Positions 1 to 8,392 of a stretch of 64,000 bases of DNA are shown here, in pieces. The notes under the pieces are model-generated. The model was not told the origin of the DNA. It saw only the letters and a program-made list of their open reading frames with translations, and did not search any database. The position numbers and the translations under genes were made by a program. This DNA is from JAVBSC01 sp031547305 (GTDB lineage: Bacteria > Desulfobacterota > Desulfovibrionia > Desulfovibrionales > Desulfovibrionaceae). How positions within the stretch are numbered: position 1 is the stretch's first letter; every line of letters starts with the position of its first letter. The stretch lies in assembly GCA_031547305.1 (NCBI GenBank), contig JAVBSC010000033.1, forward strand, positions 1-64,000. The letters run 5' to 3'.

Positions 1-1
1 C

Positions 2-1822
2 GGTCCGCTCAGCCTGGAAGGCCCGAAGAGCTTTGATCTGGTTATGAAGGACAAGACCGCCCGCCTCGTGCTCAAGGCCAAGGCCGGCCCGGCCGCCGGC
101 CTGGCCACCCTGACCCTGAACGCCAAAATCAAGGATCTTAAGGAAGATCCCTTCAGCCAGAAGCAGGAAATAGACGTCCGGCCGCCCTTCCCGCGCGTTT
201 CCCTGAGCGGCGGAGGCATCGTCAAGGGCGGATCGGAAGCGGACATCGCCCTGGCCCCCTCTTCCTTCACCAAAGGCACCCTGGACTTGTCCATTTCCTT
301 GGCCGACACCCCGGCCGTGGATGTGAACAAGGCCCTGAGCTACCTGAACGGCTACCCCTATGGCTGCCTGGAGCAGACCATTTCCCGCGCCTGGCCTTAC
401 CTGGCCATGCCTGACATGCTCAAGGCCCTGGACAACACCCTGGCCGGAGACCAGAGTTTTAACCAGGCTCTGGGCGACAGCCTGAAACGCGTGGCGGCCA
501 TGCAGAACCTGGACGGCAGCTTCGCTTACTGGCCTGGCGGCTGGGGCCGTTACGACTGGGGCACGGTCTATGCCGCGCACCTGCTTACCGAGAGCAAAAA
601 CCAGGACTTCGTGCCGCCCGCCGTGCTGGAAAGCGCCCTGCGCTACCTGCAAAACTACGTGTCCACTCCAATCCACCGCGAGGATCAGTCAACCCCCTGG
701 CTCCTCAGCACCAAAGCCTACGCCTGCTACGTGCTGGCCCTGAACCAGCGCGCCCCCCTGGGCTGGATGCAGTTCCTCAAGGATCAGTCCGAGCGCATGG
801 CTCCTTCCGGGCGCATCCTGCTGGCCGGAGCCTATGCCCTGGATTCCGGCTCTTCCGGGCCGCTCAAGGAACTGGGCAACGCTCCCCTCAACTCCGCCAG
901 CGACGGAGGCTACAGCCTGGAAAGCCCGGCCCGCAACGAAGCCTTGCGCCTGCTCATGTGGGTGGGCGTGGACCCCATGTCCGGCGAATGCGCGGAACTG
1001 GCCGCCCGGGTCATTGACAACGGCGACAAGAAGCTCTGGACCACCACCCAGGAAAACGGCCTGGCAGCTCTGGCCCTGGGCCGCTATATGGAAAAAACCG
1101 GGGCCGGGCAAAAGCCCTTCTCCGCTTCCTTAAGCCAGCAAGGTAAGGAAATCGCCTCCTTTGACAACAAAACGCCCTTCTCCCTGGCCTGGTCGGAACG
1201 CCGCGACGCGCCCAAAGACTACAGCTCCCCCCTGCATCTGGCCGTCAGCGGCGAAGGCTCGGCCCACTATTCCTGGGTGCTCTCCGGCGTGCCCAAAGCC
1301 GCGCCCGCGCCCTATGCCAAGGGTCTGGCCCTTACCCAGGAATGGCTGCTGGACAGGACCGCCCTGCAATTGCCGGACGATAAAAACCCGGATCGCGCCG
1401 TGCGCATTCCGGCCGGAGCCAAGATTACCGTGACCCTCACCCTTAAGCCGCAAACGCCGCTGGGCGACGTTATCGCCGCCTTTGTTCTGCCCGGCGGCCT
1501 GGAGCTGGAGAATCCCCGCCTTATCCCCGCCGAAGCCGCCAAACGCGAACGCGACGGCAATGGCGAGGGTTCCGATGACGACGACTACAGCGAAAACGGC
1601 CCCCAGCCCTACGGCCGTGGCAAAACCGCGATAATCCGCCGCGAAATCCGCGACGACCGCTTGCTCCTGTTCATCGACAAACTGGCCAAGGAAGAAAAAA
1701 TCAGCTTCACCCTGCGCGCCGTCACCAAAGGCCGCTTCGCCCTGCCTCCGGCCTCCGCCGAAGGCATGTACGTTCCGTCCGTGAGGGCGTTGACCAGGAG
1801 TGGTGTGGTGGTTGTGGAATAA
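2..1822 (+). CDS. Alpha-2-macroglobulin family protein, C-terminal part (5' end outside window)
   Basis: The frame is open from the first bases of the window, so the gene is truncated at its 5' end; about 606 residues remain. The motif GCLEQ (bases 362-376) is the Cys-Gln internal thioester of alpha-2-macroglobulins. It is followed by the helical thioester domain (YWPGGWGRYDWGTVYAAHLL) and a C-terminal receptor-binding-like domain. Bacterial members are large periplasmic lipoproteins or membrane-anchored proteins that trap attacking proteases covalently. They are usually encoded beside penicillin-binding protein 1C, and pbpC follows 146 bp downstream here, which supports the assignment. The acidic run GEGSDDDDYSENG near residue 520 of the visible part looks like a flexible insert. 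The signal sequence and N-terminal MG domains cannot be seen. Confidence 0.93.
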   Translation, partial: GPLSLEGPKSFDLVMKDKTARLVLKAKAGPAAGLATLTLNAKIKDLKEDPFSQKQEIDVRPPFPRVSLSGGGIVKGGSEADIALAPSSFTKGTLDLSISLADTPAVDVNKALSYLNGYPYGCLEQTISRAWPYLAMPDMLKALDNTLAGDQSFNQALGDSLKRVAAMQNLDGSFAYWPGGWGRYDWGTVYAAHLLTESKNQDFVPPAVLESALRYLQNYVSTPIHREDQSTPWLLSTKAYACYVLALNQRAPLGWMQFLKDQSERMAPSGRILLAGAYALDSGSSGPLKELGNAPLNSASDGGYSLESPARNEALRLLMWVGVDPMSGECAELAARVIDNGDKKLWTTTQENGLAALALGRYMEKTGAGQKPFSASLSQQGKEIASFDNKTPFSLAWSERRDAPKDYSSPLHLAVSGEGSAHYSWVLSGVPKAAPAPYAKGLALTQEWLLDRTALQLPDDKNPDRAVRIPAGAKITVTLTLKPQTPLGDVIAAFVLPGGLELENPRLIPAEAAKRERDGNGEGSDDDDYSENGPQPYGRGKTAIIRREIRDDRLLLFIDKLAKEEKISFTLRAVTKGRFALPPASAEGMYVPSVRALTRSGVVVVE

Positions 1823-1824
1823 GA

Positions 1825-1878
1825 GACTGGGGGGCGGAATCATAAGGGCTCGCGCCCTTGAGGTTCCGCCCCCCAGTC
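1825..1878 (+). terminator. Long GC-rich hairpin after the macroglobulin gene
   Basis: Two perfectly complementary 15-nt arms (GACTGGGGGGCGGAA at 1825-1839 and its complement at 1864-1878) begin 3 nt after the stop codon. The loop holds a second small inverted repeat (AAGGGC/GCCCTT). The 3' side is followed by a C-run and not a U-run, so this is a strong structure but not a textbook Rho-independent terminator. It may attenuate transcription into pbpC. Confidence 0.45.
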
Positions 1879-1968
1879 CCCCCCCACCTCCTTAACCCGC
1901 TTATGGGGAGTATGTTTTTTATTACATAGATTTGTCAATCCACCTGGAAATTATCCATAAGTCATCCC

Positions 1969-4416
1969 ATGTTTTCTCAGTCATTATCCGGCAAGCTTAA
2001 CTCCCCCCGCATGGCCAAACTATTACTGGCTGCAAGGGGCCTGGCCCTCACGAAGGCCGCGCCTCCTTTCCGGGGGAGTATGAGGGGGCGGATGACCCTC
2101 ATTATAATATCAATATTTTCCTTGATGCTTTTGCTTTGGCTTGGCTTTCGTCTAACGCCGGCGCCGCTCAGGGAGGCGCGGGAGTGGGCGGTTTCGCCGG
2201 CATTGCTGGATGGAGAGGGGCGCCTGTTCCATGTGCGGCTGTCCGTGGATGAGGAGTATTGCCTGCCGGTGCCGCTGGAGCGGATGGGCAGGTGGCTGCC
2301 GCTGGTGCTGGTGGAAGTGGAGGACAAGAGGTTTTATACGCATGGGGGAGTGGACTGGCTGGCATTGGGACGGGCCGCCTGGCAGAATGTGAGCGCGTGG
2401 AGAGTGCGGTCCGGGGCGTCCACAATAAGCAGCCAGCTGATCCGTCTGGCTGTGCCCAGGTCCAGGACTTTGTGGTCCAAGGCCAGGGAGTTCGCCCAAG
2501 CCATGGCCCTGGAGCGGGACATGGGCAAGGCGGAAATTCTGGAGCTGTACCTGAACCGCGCGCCGTTCGGCGGCCCTGTGCGCGGGGCGGAAGCGGCCGC
2601 CCTGACCTATTTTAGCAAAAGGGCGGAGGAACTGTCTCTGGCCGAGTCGGCCATGCTGGTGGCCCTGCTCAAGGGGCCGTCGTATTACAGGCCGGACCGG
2701 AACCCGAAAGGTTTGAAAGAACGGCGCGACTATATTTTAAATCAGCTGGCCGAGCGCGGGAAAATCAGCGGGGAATTGCTGCGGAATTCGCTGAAGGAGC
2801 CGATCCCGCCGCACCGGGCCTCTATGCCGTTACGGAACATGCACTATGCGGAGCAGTGCCTGCGGCGCATCCCGGCGGATAAATGGCTGAAGGGCCAGGG
2901 GCCGGTGCAAACAGGACTTGACCGGGAGAGCCAGGCCTTGCTTGCCGGCGCGCTGGCCGGAGCTTTGCGGGATTTTCCGCAGGAAGTCAGCGCGGCCGGG
3001 GTGCTTATTCGCAACAACAGCGGCCGGGTGCTGGCCTATGTGGGCAACCAGCGCTTTGAGGACGGAGCGCCGGGCAGCCCGGCCAACAGCTTTAAAGGGC
3101 GCTGGGTGGATTGCGCGGATTCTTTGCGCTCGCCGGGTTCCATTTTAAAACCTTTCGCCTACCTGGACGCTTTTGAACGCGGACTGCTCAATTCCGGCTC
3201 CCTGCTGGCGGATACGCCGCTGTCTTTTGCCGGGCGAGCTCCAAAGAACTTTGACCACTTGTACCGGGGACCGGTGGATGCGCACAGCGCCCTGGCGGAT
3301 TCCCTGAACGCCCCGGCCGTGCGCGTGCTGCGCCTGATCGGCGGGGATTCCCTGCGCCAGGGGCTGCGGGATTTCGGATTCCGGAGCATTGTGCGAAAAG
3401 CCGGCTACTACGGGGACTCCCTGGTCCTGGGCGGTTGCGAAGTCTCCCTGCTGGAAGTGGCCCAGGCTTACGAGACCCTGGCCAACCTGGGGCTGCGGCG
3501 CCCAGCGCTGTTCATCAACCCGGACAGCCCGGGCCGGAAGCTTATGGAGCAAAGGGCGACCAGCCAGGCCGGCGCCTACCTGATTGCGGACATTCTGCGC
3601 GACACCAGCCGTCTGTTGCCGCTGACCCGCGAAATAATGGAAGAGAATTTCCAGGCCGTGGCCTTTAAGACCGGCACGTCCTACGGACTGCGCGACGCCT
3701 GGACCGCCGCCTACACGCCGGATTACACCGTGGCGATCTGGCTCGGCAATCCGGACGGCAGCCCGCGGGACGGGCTGGTTGGGCTTTCCGCCGCCGCGCC
3801 TTCCGCCTTGCATATTTTGCGGGCGCTCACGGAAAAAGCCCGGCGCCGGGGCGGGGCCGGGCAGCGGTGGTACACGGCCCCGGCGGAGATCGAGTACCGG
3901 CGGAGCTGCGCCCTGTCCGGCATGCCGGCCGGGCCGCACTGCCCTATTCTGCTTACCAGGCCGTTCATCCGCGATGTAAGCCGCCCGCATCCCTGCTCCA
4001 TGCACGTGCTGCGCCAGGGTGAGCTTACGGTGCTCTGGCCCAGGGAGCTGGCGGATTACGCCGCCGCGGAGGGCATGCCGCCCACGCCCGGCCCCAGGGT
4101 GAACATCAGTTCCCCAAGGCCGGATTCCCGCATCCTGCTGGTGCCGGGAGCACAGAACATGAAGCTGCCCCTGGCCTGCGAAGGAGCGCGCGGCACGGTC
4201 TACTGGTATGTGGACAAAGAGTTCTTCGGGGAGCAGAAGGCCGGCGAAACTTTGTTCTGGCCGCTCAAGGCCGGACGGCACGTGGTTTCCGCACTGGATT
4301 CCACCGGCCAGAGCTCCAAAAATTCCTTCGTGGTCCTGGACCCTTCCCTGCCCCAGCCAGCCTGGCTGCAGCCAGCTCCGGAATCAGCCCCCCTCCTGAT
4401 GATTCCGGAAAAATAA
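1969..4416 (+). CDS. pbpC: Penicillin-binding protein 1C (bifunctional transglycosylase/transpeptidase)
   Basis: This 815-residue class A penicillin-binding protein is anchored by one N-terminal membrane helix (LIIISIFSLMLLLWLGF, about residues 44-60). The GT51 transglycosylase domain shows EDKRFYTHGGVD with its catalytic Glu near residue 120. The transpeptidase domain has the SxxK motif SILK with Ser391, a following SLN motif, and KTGTS at Lys567. The C-terminal 90 residues match the PBP1C-specific BiPBP_C domain. PbpC polymerises and may cross-link peptidoglycan in the periplasm, and is commonly paired with an alpha-2-macroglobulin, as here. The ATG at 1969 gives an unusually long 43-residue cytoplasmic lead; ATG codons at residues 15, 38 or 42 are alternative starts. 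Confidence 0.95.
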   Translation: MFSQSLSGKLNSPRMAKLLLAARGLALTKAAPPFRGSMRGRMTLIIISIFSLMLLLWLGFRLTPAPLREAREWAVSPALLDGEGRLFHVRLSVDEEYCLPVPLERMGRWLPLVLVEVEDKRFYTHGGVDWLALGRAAWQNVSAWRVRSGASTISSQLIRLAVPRSRTLWSKAREFAQAMALERDMGKAEILELYLNRAPFGGPVRGAEAAALTYFSKRAEELSLAESAMLVALLKGPSYYRPDRNPKGLKERRDYILNQLAERGKISGELLRNSLKEPIPPHRASMPLRNMHYAEQCLRRIPADKWLKGQGPVQTGLDRESQALLAGALAGALRDFPQEVSAAGVLIRNNSGRVLAYVGNQRFEDGAPGSPANSFKGRWVDCADSLRSPGSILKPFAYLDAFERGLLNSGSLLADTPLSFAGRAPKNFDHLYRGPVDAHSALADSLNAPAVRVLRLIGGDSLRQGLRDFGFRSIVRKAGYYGDSLVLGGCEVSLLEVAQAYETLANLGLRRPALFINPDSPGRKLMEQRATSQAGAYLIADILRDTSRLLPLTREIMEENFQAVAFKTGTSYGLRDAWTAAYTPDYTVAIWLGNPDGSPRDGLVGLSAAAPSALHILRALTEKARRRGGAGQRWYTAPAEIEYRRSCALSGMPAGPHCPILLTRPFIRDVSRPHPCSMHVLRQGELTVLWPRELADYAAAEGMPPTPGPRVNISSPRPDSRILLVPGAQNMKLPLACEGARGTVYWYVDKEFFGEQKAGETLFWPLKAGRHVVSALDSTGQSSKNSFVVLDPSLPQPAWLQPAPESAPLLMIPEK

Positions 4417-4590
4417 TCCCGCGGCCGCGAAACACAGACCCGTCATTATAACAGCATAATAAGCTGAAATATTATTTTTAGCTGGCCTTTTTCTAAAAAC
4501 AAGAATATATGGCTGGCTGGAATTCATACAGAAAGAATCTTCATTAAAACAAAACCGGCGCATCTTTTTTGCAACGCGGGAGACGCGGAA

Positions 4591-5496
4591 ATGAGCTGCG
4601 AAAATTACTCGGATCTCCAGTCTGTGCTGGCCGAAACCGGAATCCTTATAGGCCTGTTCGATCTTTCGCGCATTGTGGACGCCGAGCAAGGCGTGGTCAT
4701 GGAGTTGGAAAAAGGCGTCCTGGTGCAGACAAAGGTCTCCTGCAACAACGTGCTCGGCACGGATGCGCGCTGCAAAAATTGCAGCTCCATCCGGGCGCAT
4801 TACTCCAAAGACGCAATCGTCAAGCTTGAATACGTCAACAACTCCGTGCTGCTGATATTTTCCGTGCCCATCCACCTCTACGGACGCCACCTGGTGGTCG
4901 AGCTGGTCAAAGACATCACCAAAAGCATGACTGTGGACATAAAGGACACGAAATTCCAGAATGAAATCCCGTCCATCATCAACCAGCTCAACAGGGTTTC
5001 CACCTCGGACGCGTTAACCGGCCTGCAGAACCGCAGATACCTTGACGAAAACCTGCACCAGTCCATAAACAGCTGCTCCGGCATGGGCAAACCTTTGTCC
5101 ATAGCCATGCTGGACATAGATTATTTCAAAAAGGTCAACGACACTTATGGGCATCAGTCCGGGGATGTCATTCTGAAATCAGTGGCCGACATAGTGAAGT
5201 CCTTTATCCGGCGGGAGTCCGACTTTGCCGTGCGCTATGGCGGCGAGGAGATGCTCCTCTGCCTGCCAGGCGCGCCGCTGAATGACTGTCTGCACGTTTG
5301 CGAGCGCATTCACCGCCATATTGCGGAGTCCATATTCACGGCTAACGGCCAGACTATCCGGGTTACCGTGAGCATCGGCCTGGCGGAAAGCTCCCCCCAG
5401 GCCCCCATGGACCGGGAGGCCCTGATCGCTCTGGCGGACAAGCGCCTGTACCGGGCCAAGGACGAAGGCCGGAACAGGATCGTCTGGACGGGCTGA
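4591..5496 (+). CDS. Diguanylate cyclase with N-terminal Cys-containing sensor domain
   Basis: The protein has 301 residues. Its C-terminal half is a GGDEF domain: LTGLQNRRYLDENL, MLDIDYFKKVNDTYGH and the active-site variant GGEEM (about residues 217-221). RESD five residues before it is an intact RxxD inhibitory site, so product feedback by c-di-GMP is expected. The N-terminal 130 residues carry conserved-looking cysteines (CNNVLGTDARCKNC) in a probable PAS-like sensory domain that could bind metal or respond to redox; the ligand is unknown. No membrane segment is visible, so it should be cytoplasmic. A purine-rich RBS (GGGAGA) precedes the ATG. It stands alone between pbpC and the SRP RNA. 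Confidence 0.9.
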   Translation: MSCENYSDLQSVLAETGILIGLFDLSRIVDAEQGVVMELEKGVLVQTKVSCNNVLGTDARCKNCSSIRAHYSKDAIVKLEYVNNSVLLIFSVPIHLYGRHLVVELVKDITKSMTVDIKDTKFQNEIPSIINQLNRVSTSDALTGLQNRRYLDENLHQSINSCSGMGKPLSIAMLDIDYFKKVNDTYGHQSGDVILKSVADIVKSFIRRESDFAVRYGGEEMLLCLPGAPLNDCLHVCERIHRHIAESIFTANGQTIRVTVSIGLAESSPQAPMDREALIALADKRLYRAKDEGRNRIVWTG

Positions 5497-5555
5497 AAAG
5501 TGGGCCTTGACAGCTGTGGAGTCGAAAGATAAACAGATGGTCCCTGTTAAAGACA

Positions 5556-5645
5556 GGGGCGAGGAGCCGGACGGCGGTAACGCCGCCAACCCCGTCAGGT
5601 CCGAAAGGAAGCAGCGGTAACGGTAGTGCCGGGTGCCCGGCTCCT
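5556..5645 (+). ncRNA. ffs: 4.5S RNA (bacterial small SRP RNA)
   Basis: The segment carries the SRP RNA signature GTCAGGTCCGAAAGGAAGCAGC around 5594-5615, the symmetric and asymmetric internal loops that Ffh binds. The ends pair as GGAGCCGG (5563-5570) with CCGGCTCC (5637-5644), giving the single long hairpin of the short SRP RNA class. The first signature position group reads CCGAAAGG where E. coli has CCGGAAGG, a common variant. The RNA associates with Ffh to target membrane proteins co-translationally. The exact 5' end is not visible. Confidence 0.93.
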
Positions 5646-5646
5646 A

Positions 5647-5680
5647 AAAGGCGCGAACCATGGTTCGCGCCTTTCCTTTA
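5647..5680 (+). terminator. Rho-independent terminator of ffs
   Basis: A perfect 14-bp inverted repeat (AAAGGCGCGAACCA at 5647-5660 with its complement at 5661-5674) begins two bases after the SRP RNA end and runs into a T-rich tail. Apart from the few bases needed for the loop, it is a continuous stem. Confidence 0.85.
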
Positions 5681-5763
5681 TGGAGTGTCCACGCACTCCG
5701 GCGTATTTTTATTTTACTTCCGGTATTTGCCGTCCGGGCGCAGACAAGATATACGCGTTGATC

Positions 5764-6621
5764 ATGACCGATATACCCGCGCAAGAGCAACAGATCCAGG
5801 CCCGCCTGGCCTTCCCCCGCGGGCTTGACCAACCGGCCGGCTCTTTCCGTTTTTCCCTGGACGCCTTGCTGCTGGCCTCTTTTGGCCTGCTCCGCCTTAA
5901 GCGGAAGGGGCTTGCGGCGGAGCGGCCACGCCTTCTGGATTTGGGCTGCGGCTGCGGGGTGGTTGCCTTTGGCCTGCTTCTGGGCGCGCCGAACGCTCTG
6001 GCCCAGGGCGTGGACGCGCAAGAAACACTGACGCTGGCCGCCCAGGCCAATGCCTGCCGACTTGGGTTTGAAGCGCGCTTTTTTGCCCGCTGCCATGATT
6101 TGCGCGGAGAGCGGGATTCCCTGCTGCCAAAGCGCGTCCCGCCCGGCCAGCCGGACTGGACCGCCGGCTGGGCCGGTAAAACGGATCTGGTCGCGGCCAA
6201 CCCGCCGTATCGGCTGCCGGGCCGGGGGCGCCTTCCGGCCGGCGAATCCCGACGCGCCGCACTGTTCGCGGAACCGGGCCTTCTACAGCATTTTACGGAT
6301 TGCGCGGCCTTGGCCCTGAAGCGTGACGGCGGATTCTGTCTGATTTTCCCGGCGGAGCGCCTGGACGATTTGCTGGAGGCGCTGCGCCGGTCCGGCCTCA
6401 GGGCCGGGCGCATCCTGCCGGTGCATAATAAAAAAGGCCAAGGAGCCGCCCTTTTTCTGGTTGAAGCTGAAAAAAGCGCCCAGGGACCAGTTTTTGAAGA
6501 ACCTTTGTATCTTTACCAGGGCCAGGGTAAAAATTCCCGCCTGACCGCAGAAGCGCTGCGCTTTTGCCCGCACCTGTCCTGCAACGCCAAAGCCTCGGGC
6601 TCAGCCCGCATGCCGGAGTGA
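5764..6621 (+). CDS. tRNA1(Val) adenine-N6 methyltransferase-like (TrmN6 family)
   Basis: This 285-residue class I SAM methyltransferase shows motif I LDLGCGCGVVAFGL, an acidic SAM-ribose residue in GVDA, and the N6-adenine/N-methyl catalytic motif NPPY (DLVAANPPY). The N-terminal FRFSLDALLLASF is typical of the YfiC/TrmN6 group, which methylates A37 of tRNA-Val. The frame is open from 5626, but that would overlap the SRP RNA terminator, so I choose the ATG at 5764. A stretch rich in Gly and Arg after NPPY (RLPGRGRLPAGESRR) is the usual substrate loop. The stop lies 2 bp before the mscS start, so the two are probably co-transcribed. The exact substrate is inferred from family only. Confidence 0.82.
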   Translation: MTDIPAQEQQIQARLAFPRGLDQPAGSFRFSLDALLLASFGLLRLKRKGLAAERPRLLDLGCGCGVVAFGLLLGAPNALAQGVDAQETLTLAAQANACRLGFEARFFARCHDLRGERDSLLPKRVPPGQPDWTAGWAGKTDLVAANPPYRLPGRGRLPAGESRRAALFAEPGLLQHFTDCAALALKRDGGFCLIFPAERLDDLLEALRRSGLRAGRILPVHNKKGQGAALFLVEAEKSAQGPVFEEPLYLYQGQGKNSRLTAEALRFCPHLSCNAKASGSARMPE

Positions 6622-6623
6622 AC

Positions 6624-7709
6624 ATGCCGTCCAATAAATTGTCCGTAGTGCCAGCGCAATTCGCAGATATTTTATATGCGGAATTTTCCAAGAACACCCT
6701 GTCCGAATACCTTGGCGCGCTTATAGCCGCCGTGCTCGGCATCGGCGTGCTTCTGGCCATAAATAAATTTATCGGCAAAAAACTCCAGCAATGGTCTGAA
6801 AAGGCCGACCTCAAACAAGGCAAGCTGGACAGGGATCTCACCAGAGAAGTGGTTTCATCCTTCATGCTGCTGCAATTTTTAATGCCAGCCTATATGGCTC
6901 TTAATTCCCTGACCTTTTCCCCCGGTCTGACCAAGTTCATCTATTTTGTATTTCTTATTCTCTTTACCTGGCGGACAGTCCGTTTTCTGGCCAATCTGGC
7001 TTCCCTGCTCACAGATCTCTATTTGCGCGGCAACAAGCACGGCGGCGACCAGACCGTCGGAAAGGCGGTCATGCCCATAGTGCGCACTATAATCTGGGCT
7101 CTGGGACTGACCATTCTGCTGGACAACATGGGATTTCAGGTTTCCAGCATCATAGCCGGCCTGGGCATTGTGGGCGTGGCCGTCGGTCTGGCCGGCCAGG
7201 CCATCCTGGCGGACTTTTTCAGCTACCTGGCCATCCTTATAGATCGGCCCTTCTCCATTGGCGACGCCGTGGCCTGGGACAACATCTCCGGAACCGTGGA
7301 ATCCATCGGCATGAAAACCACCCGCATCCGCAGCATCTCCGGTGAAATGATCGTCTGCCCCAATGGCGACCTGACCAAAAAATATCTGTCCAACTACGCC
7401 AGGCTGCGGGAGCGTTCCCGGACCTTCCGCTTTGGCGTGGCCTACGAAACCCCGGTGGCCCAGGTCAAAGCCATCCCAGCTATGGTCGACGAGGCCGTAA
7501 GCTCGGCCAATGCCTCCATGACCAGAGCGCACTTTATAAACTTCGGCGAATCCAGCCTGGACTTCGAAGTGGTTTTCAAGGCCAGAGTCAAAGACCTGGC
7601 AGCCCTGCTGGCCGTGCAGGAAAAAATATTCCTCAGCCTCATGGAACGCTTTGAGCGGGAAGGCATAACCTTCGCTTACCCCACCCGCACCCTGTATGTG
7701 AATAAATGA
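6624..7709 (+). CDS. mscS: Small-conductance mechanosensitive channel (MscS family)
   Basis: This 361-residue MscS homologue has three predicted membrane helices near residues 27-45, 75-115 and 160-195. The pore helix TM3 contains the Gly/Ala pattern GLGIVGVAVGLAGQAILADF, followed by the beta-domain signature DRPFSIGDAV and the C-terminal cytoplasmic vestibule domain. The channel opens under membrane tension and releases solutes during hypo-osmotic shock. The ATG at 6624 starts 2 bp after the upstream stop and is preferred over an in-frame upstream ATG that would overlap the methyltransferase. The protein is longer than E. coli MscS (286) but within the family range. Confidence 0.93.
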   Translation: MPSNKLSVVPAQFADILYAEFSKNTLSEYLGALIAAVLGIGVLLAINKFIGKKLQQWSEKADLKQGKLDRDLTREVVSSFMLLQFLMPAYMALNSLTFSPGLTKFIYFVFLILFTWRTVRFLANLASLLTDLYLRGNKHGGDQTVGKAVMPIVRTIIWALGLTILLDNMGFQVSSIIAGLGIVGVAVGLAGQAILADFFSYLAILIDRPFSIGDAVAWDNISGTVESIGMKTTRIRSISGEMIVCPNGDLTKKYLSNYARLRERSRTFRFGVAYETPVAQVKAIPAMVDEAVSSANASMTRAHFINFGESSLDFEVVFKARVKDLAALLAVQEKIFLSLMERFEREGITFAYPTRTLYVNK

Positions 7710-7770
7710 GCGGGAATCGGCCCGTTCCGCCACAGGCGCCGCTCTGGATTGCTGGCGGGAAAAATTGCGC

Positions 7771-7804
7771 ATCCTTATATTAGGATCGATCCTAATATAA
7801 GGAT
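7771..7804. repeat. Perfect 34-bp palindrome between convergent mscS and queF
   Basis: Two 17-nt arms, ATCCTTATATTAGGATC and its exact reverse complement, abut with no spacer. The palindrome ends 4 bp beyond the queF stop codon. Read on the minus strand it is followed by GCGCAATTTTT, so it may act as the queF terminator; on the plus strand there is no U-run. Its AT-rich arms, with the half-site repeated around a central GATC, could also be a protein-binding site. Confidence 0.7.
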
Positions 7805-7808
7805 GGCA

Positions 7809-8285
7809 TTACCAGAGCTCCTTCAAATTCTTTTGCCTGGCGGCCGGCAAAGACCGATCCAGGTGCTCCACGCGAATTGTGATGGCGGTTCCTCCACGCA
7901 CATTGAAAAAACCTTCCACGGTCAGGCGACGGGGAGCGAGAACATTGACGAGATCGTCGGCTATTTTATTGGTCAGGCTTTCCATAAAGGAGCCGTGGTT
8001 GCGAAAGGCGGCCATATAAAGTTTGAAGGATTTCGATTCCACGCAACGCTCGCCGGCCACGTAGCGCACCCGGATGGTCGCGAAATCCGGCTGGCCGGTC
8101 ATGGGGCAGAGACTCGTGACTTCCGGGTGTTCAAACTGAATCACGTAGTCGCGTTCCGGGTAGCGGTTGGGAAAAGCCTCCAGAATATCCGGGCCGGGAT
8201 TGTCAAAACGGTAGGACGCGGCCTTGCCGAGTTTTGTCAATCCGGCGGTTTCACTTATTTTTCTGTTCGCCTGCTGTTTGGGCAT
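7809..8285 (-). CDS. queF: NADPH-dependent 7-cyano-7-deazaguanine reductase (QueF)
   Basis: This 158-residue protein belongs to the short, unimodular QueF class (the B. subtilis enzyme is about 165 residues). It carries TSLCPMTGQPDF, whose Cys forms the covalent thioimide with preQ0, and the QueF motif ESKSFKLYMAAFRNHG that binds NADPH. The enzyme reduces the nitrile of preQ0 to preQ1 in queuosine biosynthesis. It is transcribed divergently from a VUT-family gene whose relatives import queuosine precursors, so the pair makes functional sense. No other que genes are in the window. Confidence 0.95.
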   Translation of the reverse strand: MPKQQANRKISETAGLTKLGKAASYRFDNPGPDILEAFPNRYPERDYVIQFEHPEVTSLCPMTGQPDFATIRVRYVAGERCVESKSFKLYMAAFRNHGSFMESLTNKIADDLVNVLAPRRLTVEGFFNVRGGTAITIRVEHLDRSLPAARQKNLKELW

Positions 8286-8359
8286 ACAAATTTCCTGTTG
8301 TCTGGGCTGCGTTTAAGGTCTTTACCTTTAGCAGTGGTTTAGATACACAAAATCCCTGT

Positions 8360-8375
8360 TTAAGAACATTCTTAA
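8360..8375. promoter_or_regulatory. Inverted repeat in the queF/VUT divergent intergenic region
   Basis: TTAAGAAcaTTCTTAA is a 7-bp inverted repeat with a 2-bp spacer, 18 bp upstream of the likely VUT start codon and 75 bp upstream of queF. The size and symmetry resemble an operator for a dimeric repressor, but I cannot name the regulator. Confidence 0.35.
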
Positions 8376-8392
8376 GATTGAGGGTTCAGACC

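Noticed and set aside
1130..1843. Long minus-strand open frames opposite the macroglobulin gene and the PKS gene
   Set aside because: They are antisense shadows produced by GC-rich codon bias; His/Gly/Gln-rich translations without motifs.
8325..8366. Possible preQ1-I riboswitch before the VUT gene (GGTTTAGATACAC followed by CCCTG and an A-containing tail)
   Set aside because: There is partial resemblance to the B. subtilis aptamer, but the P1 pairing needs a bulge, the loop is too long and the A-rich tail is poor. A covariance-model search would settle it.
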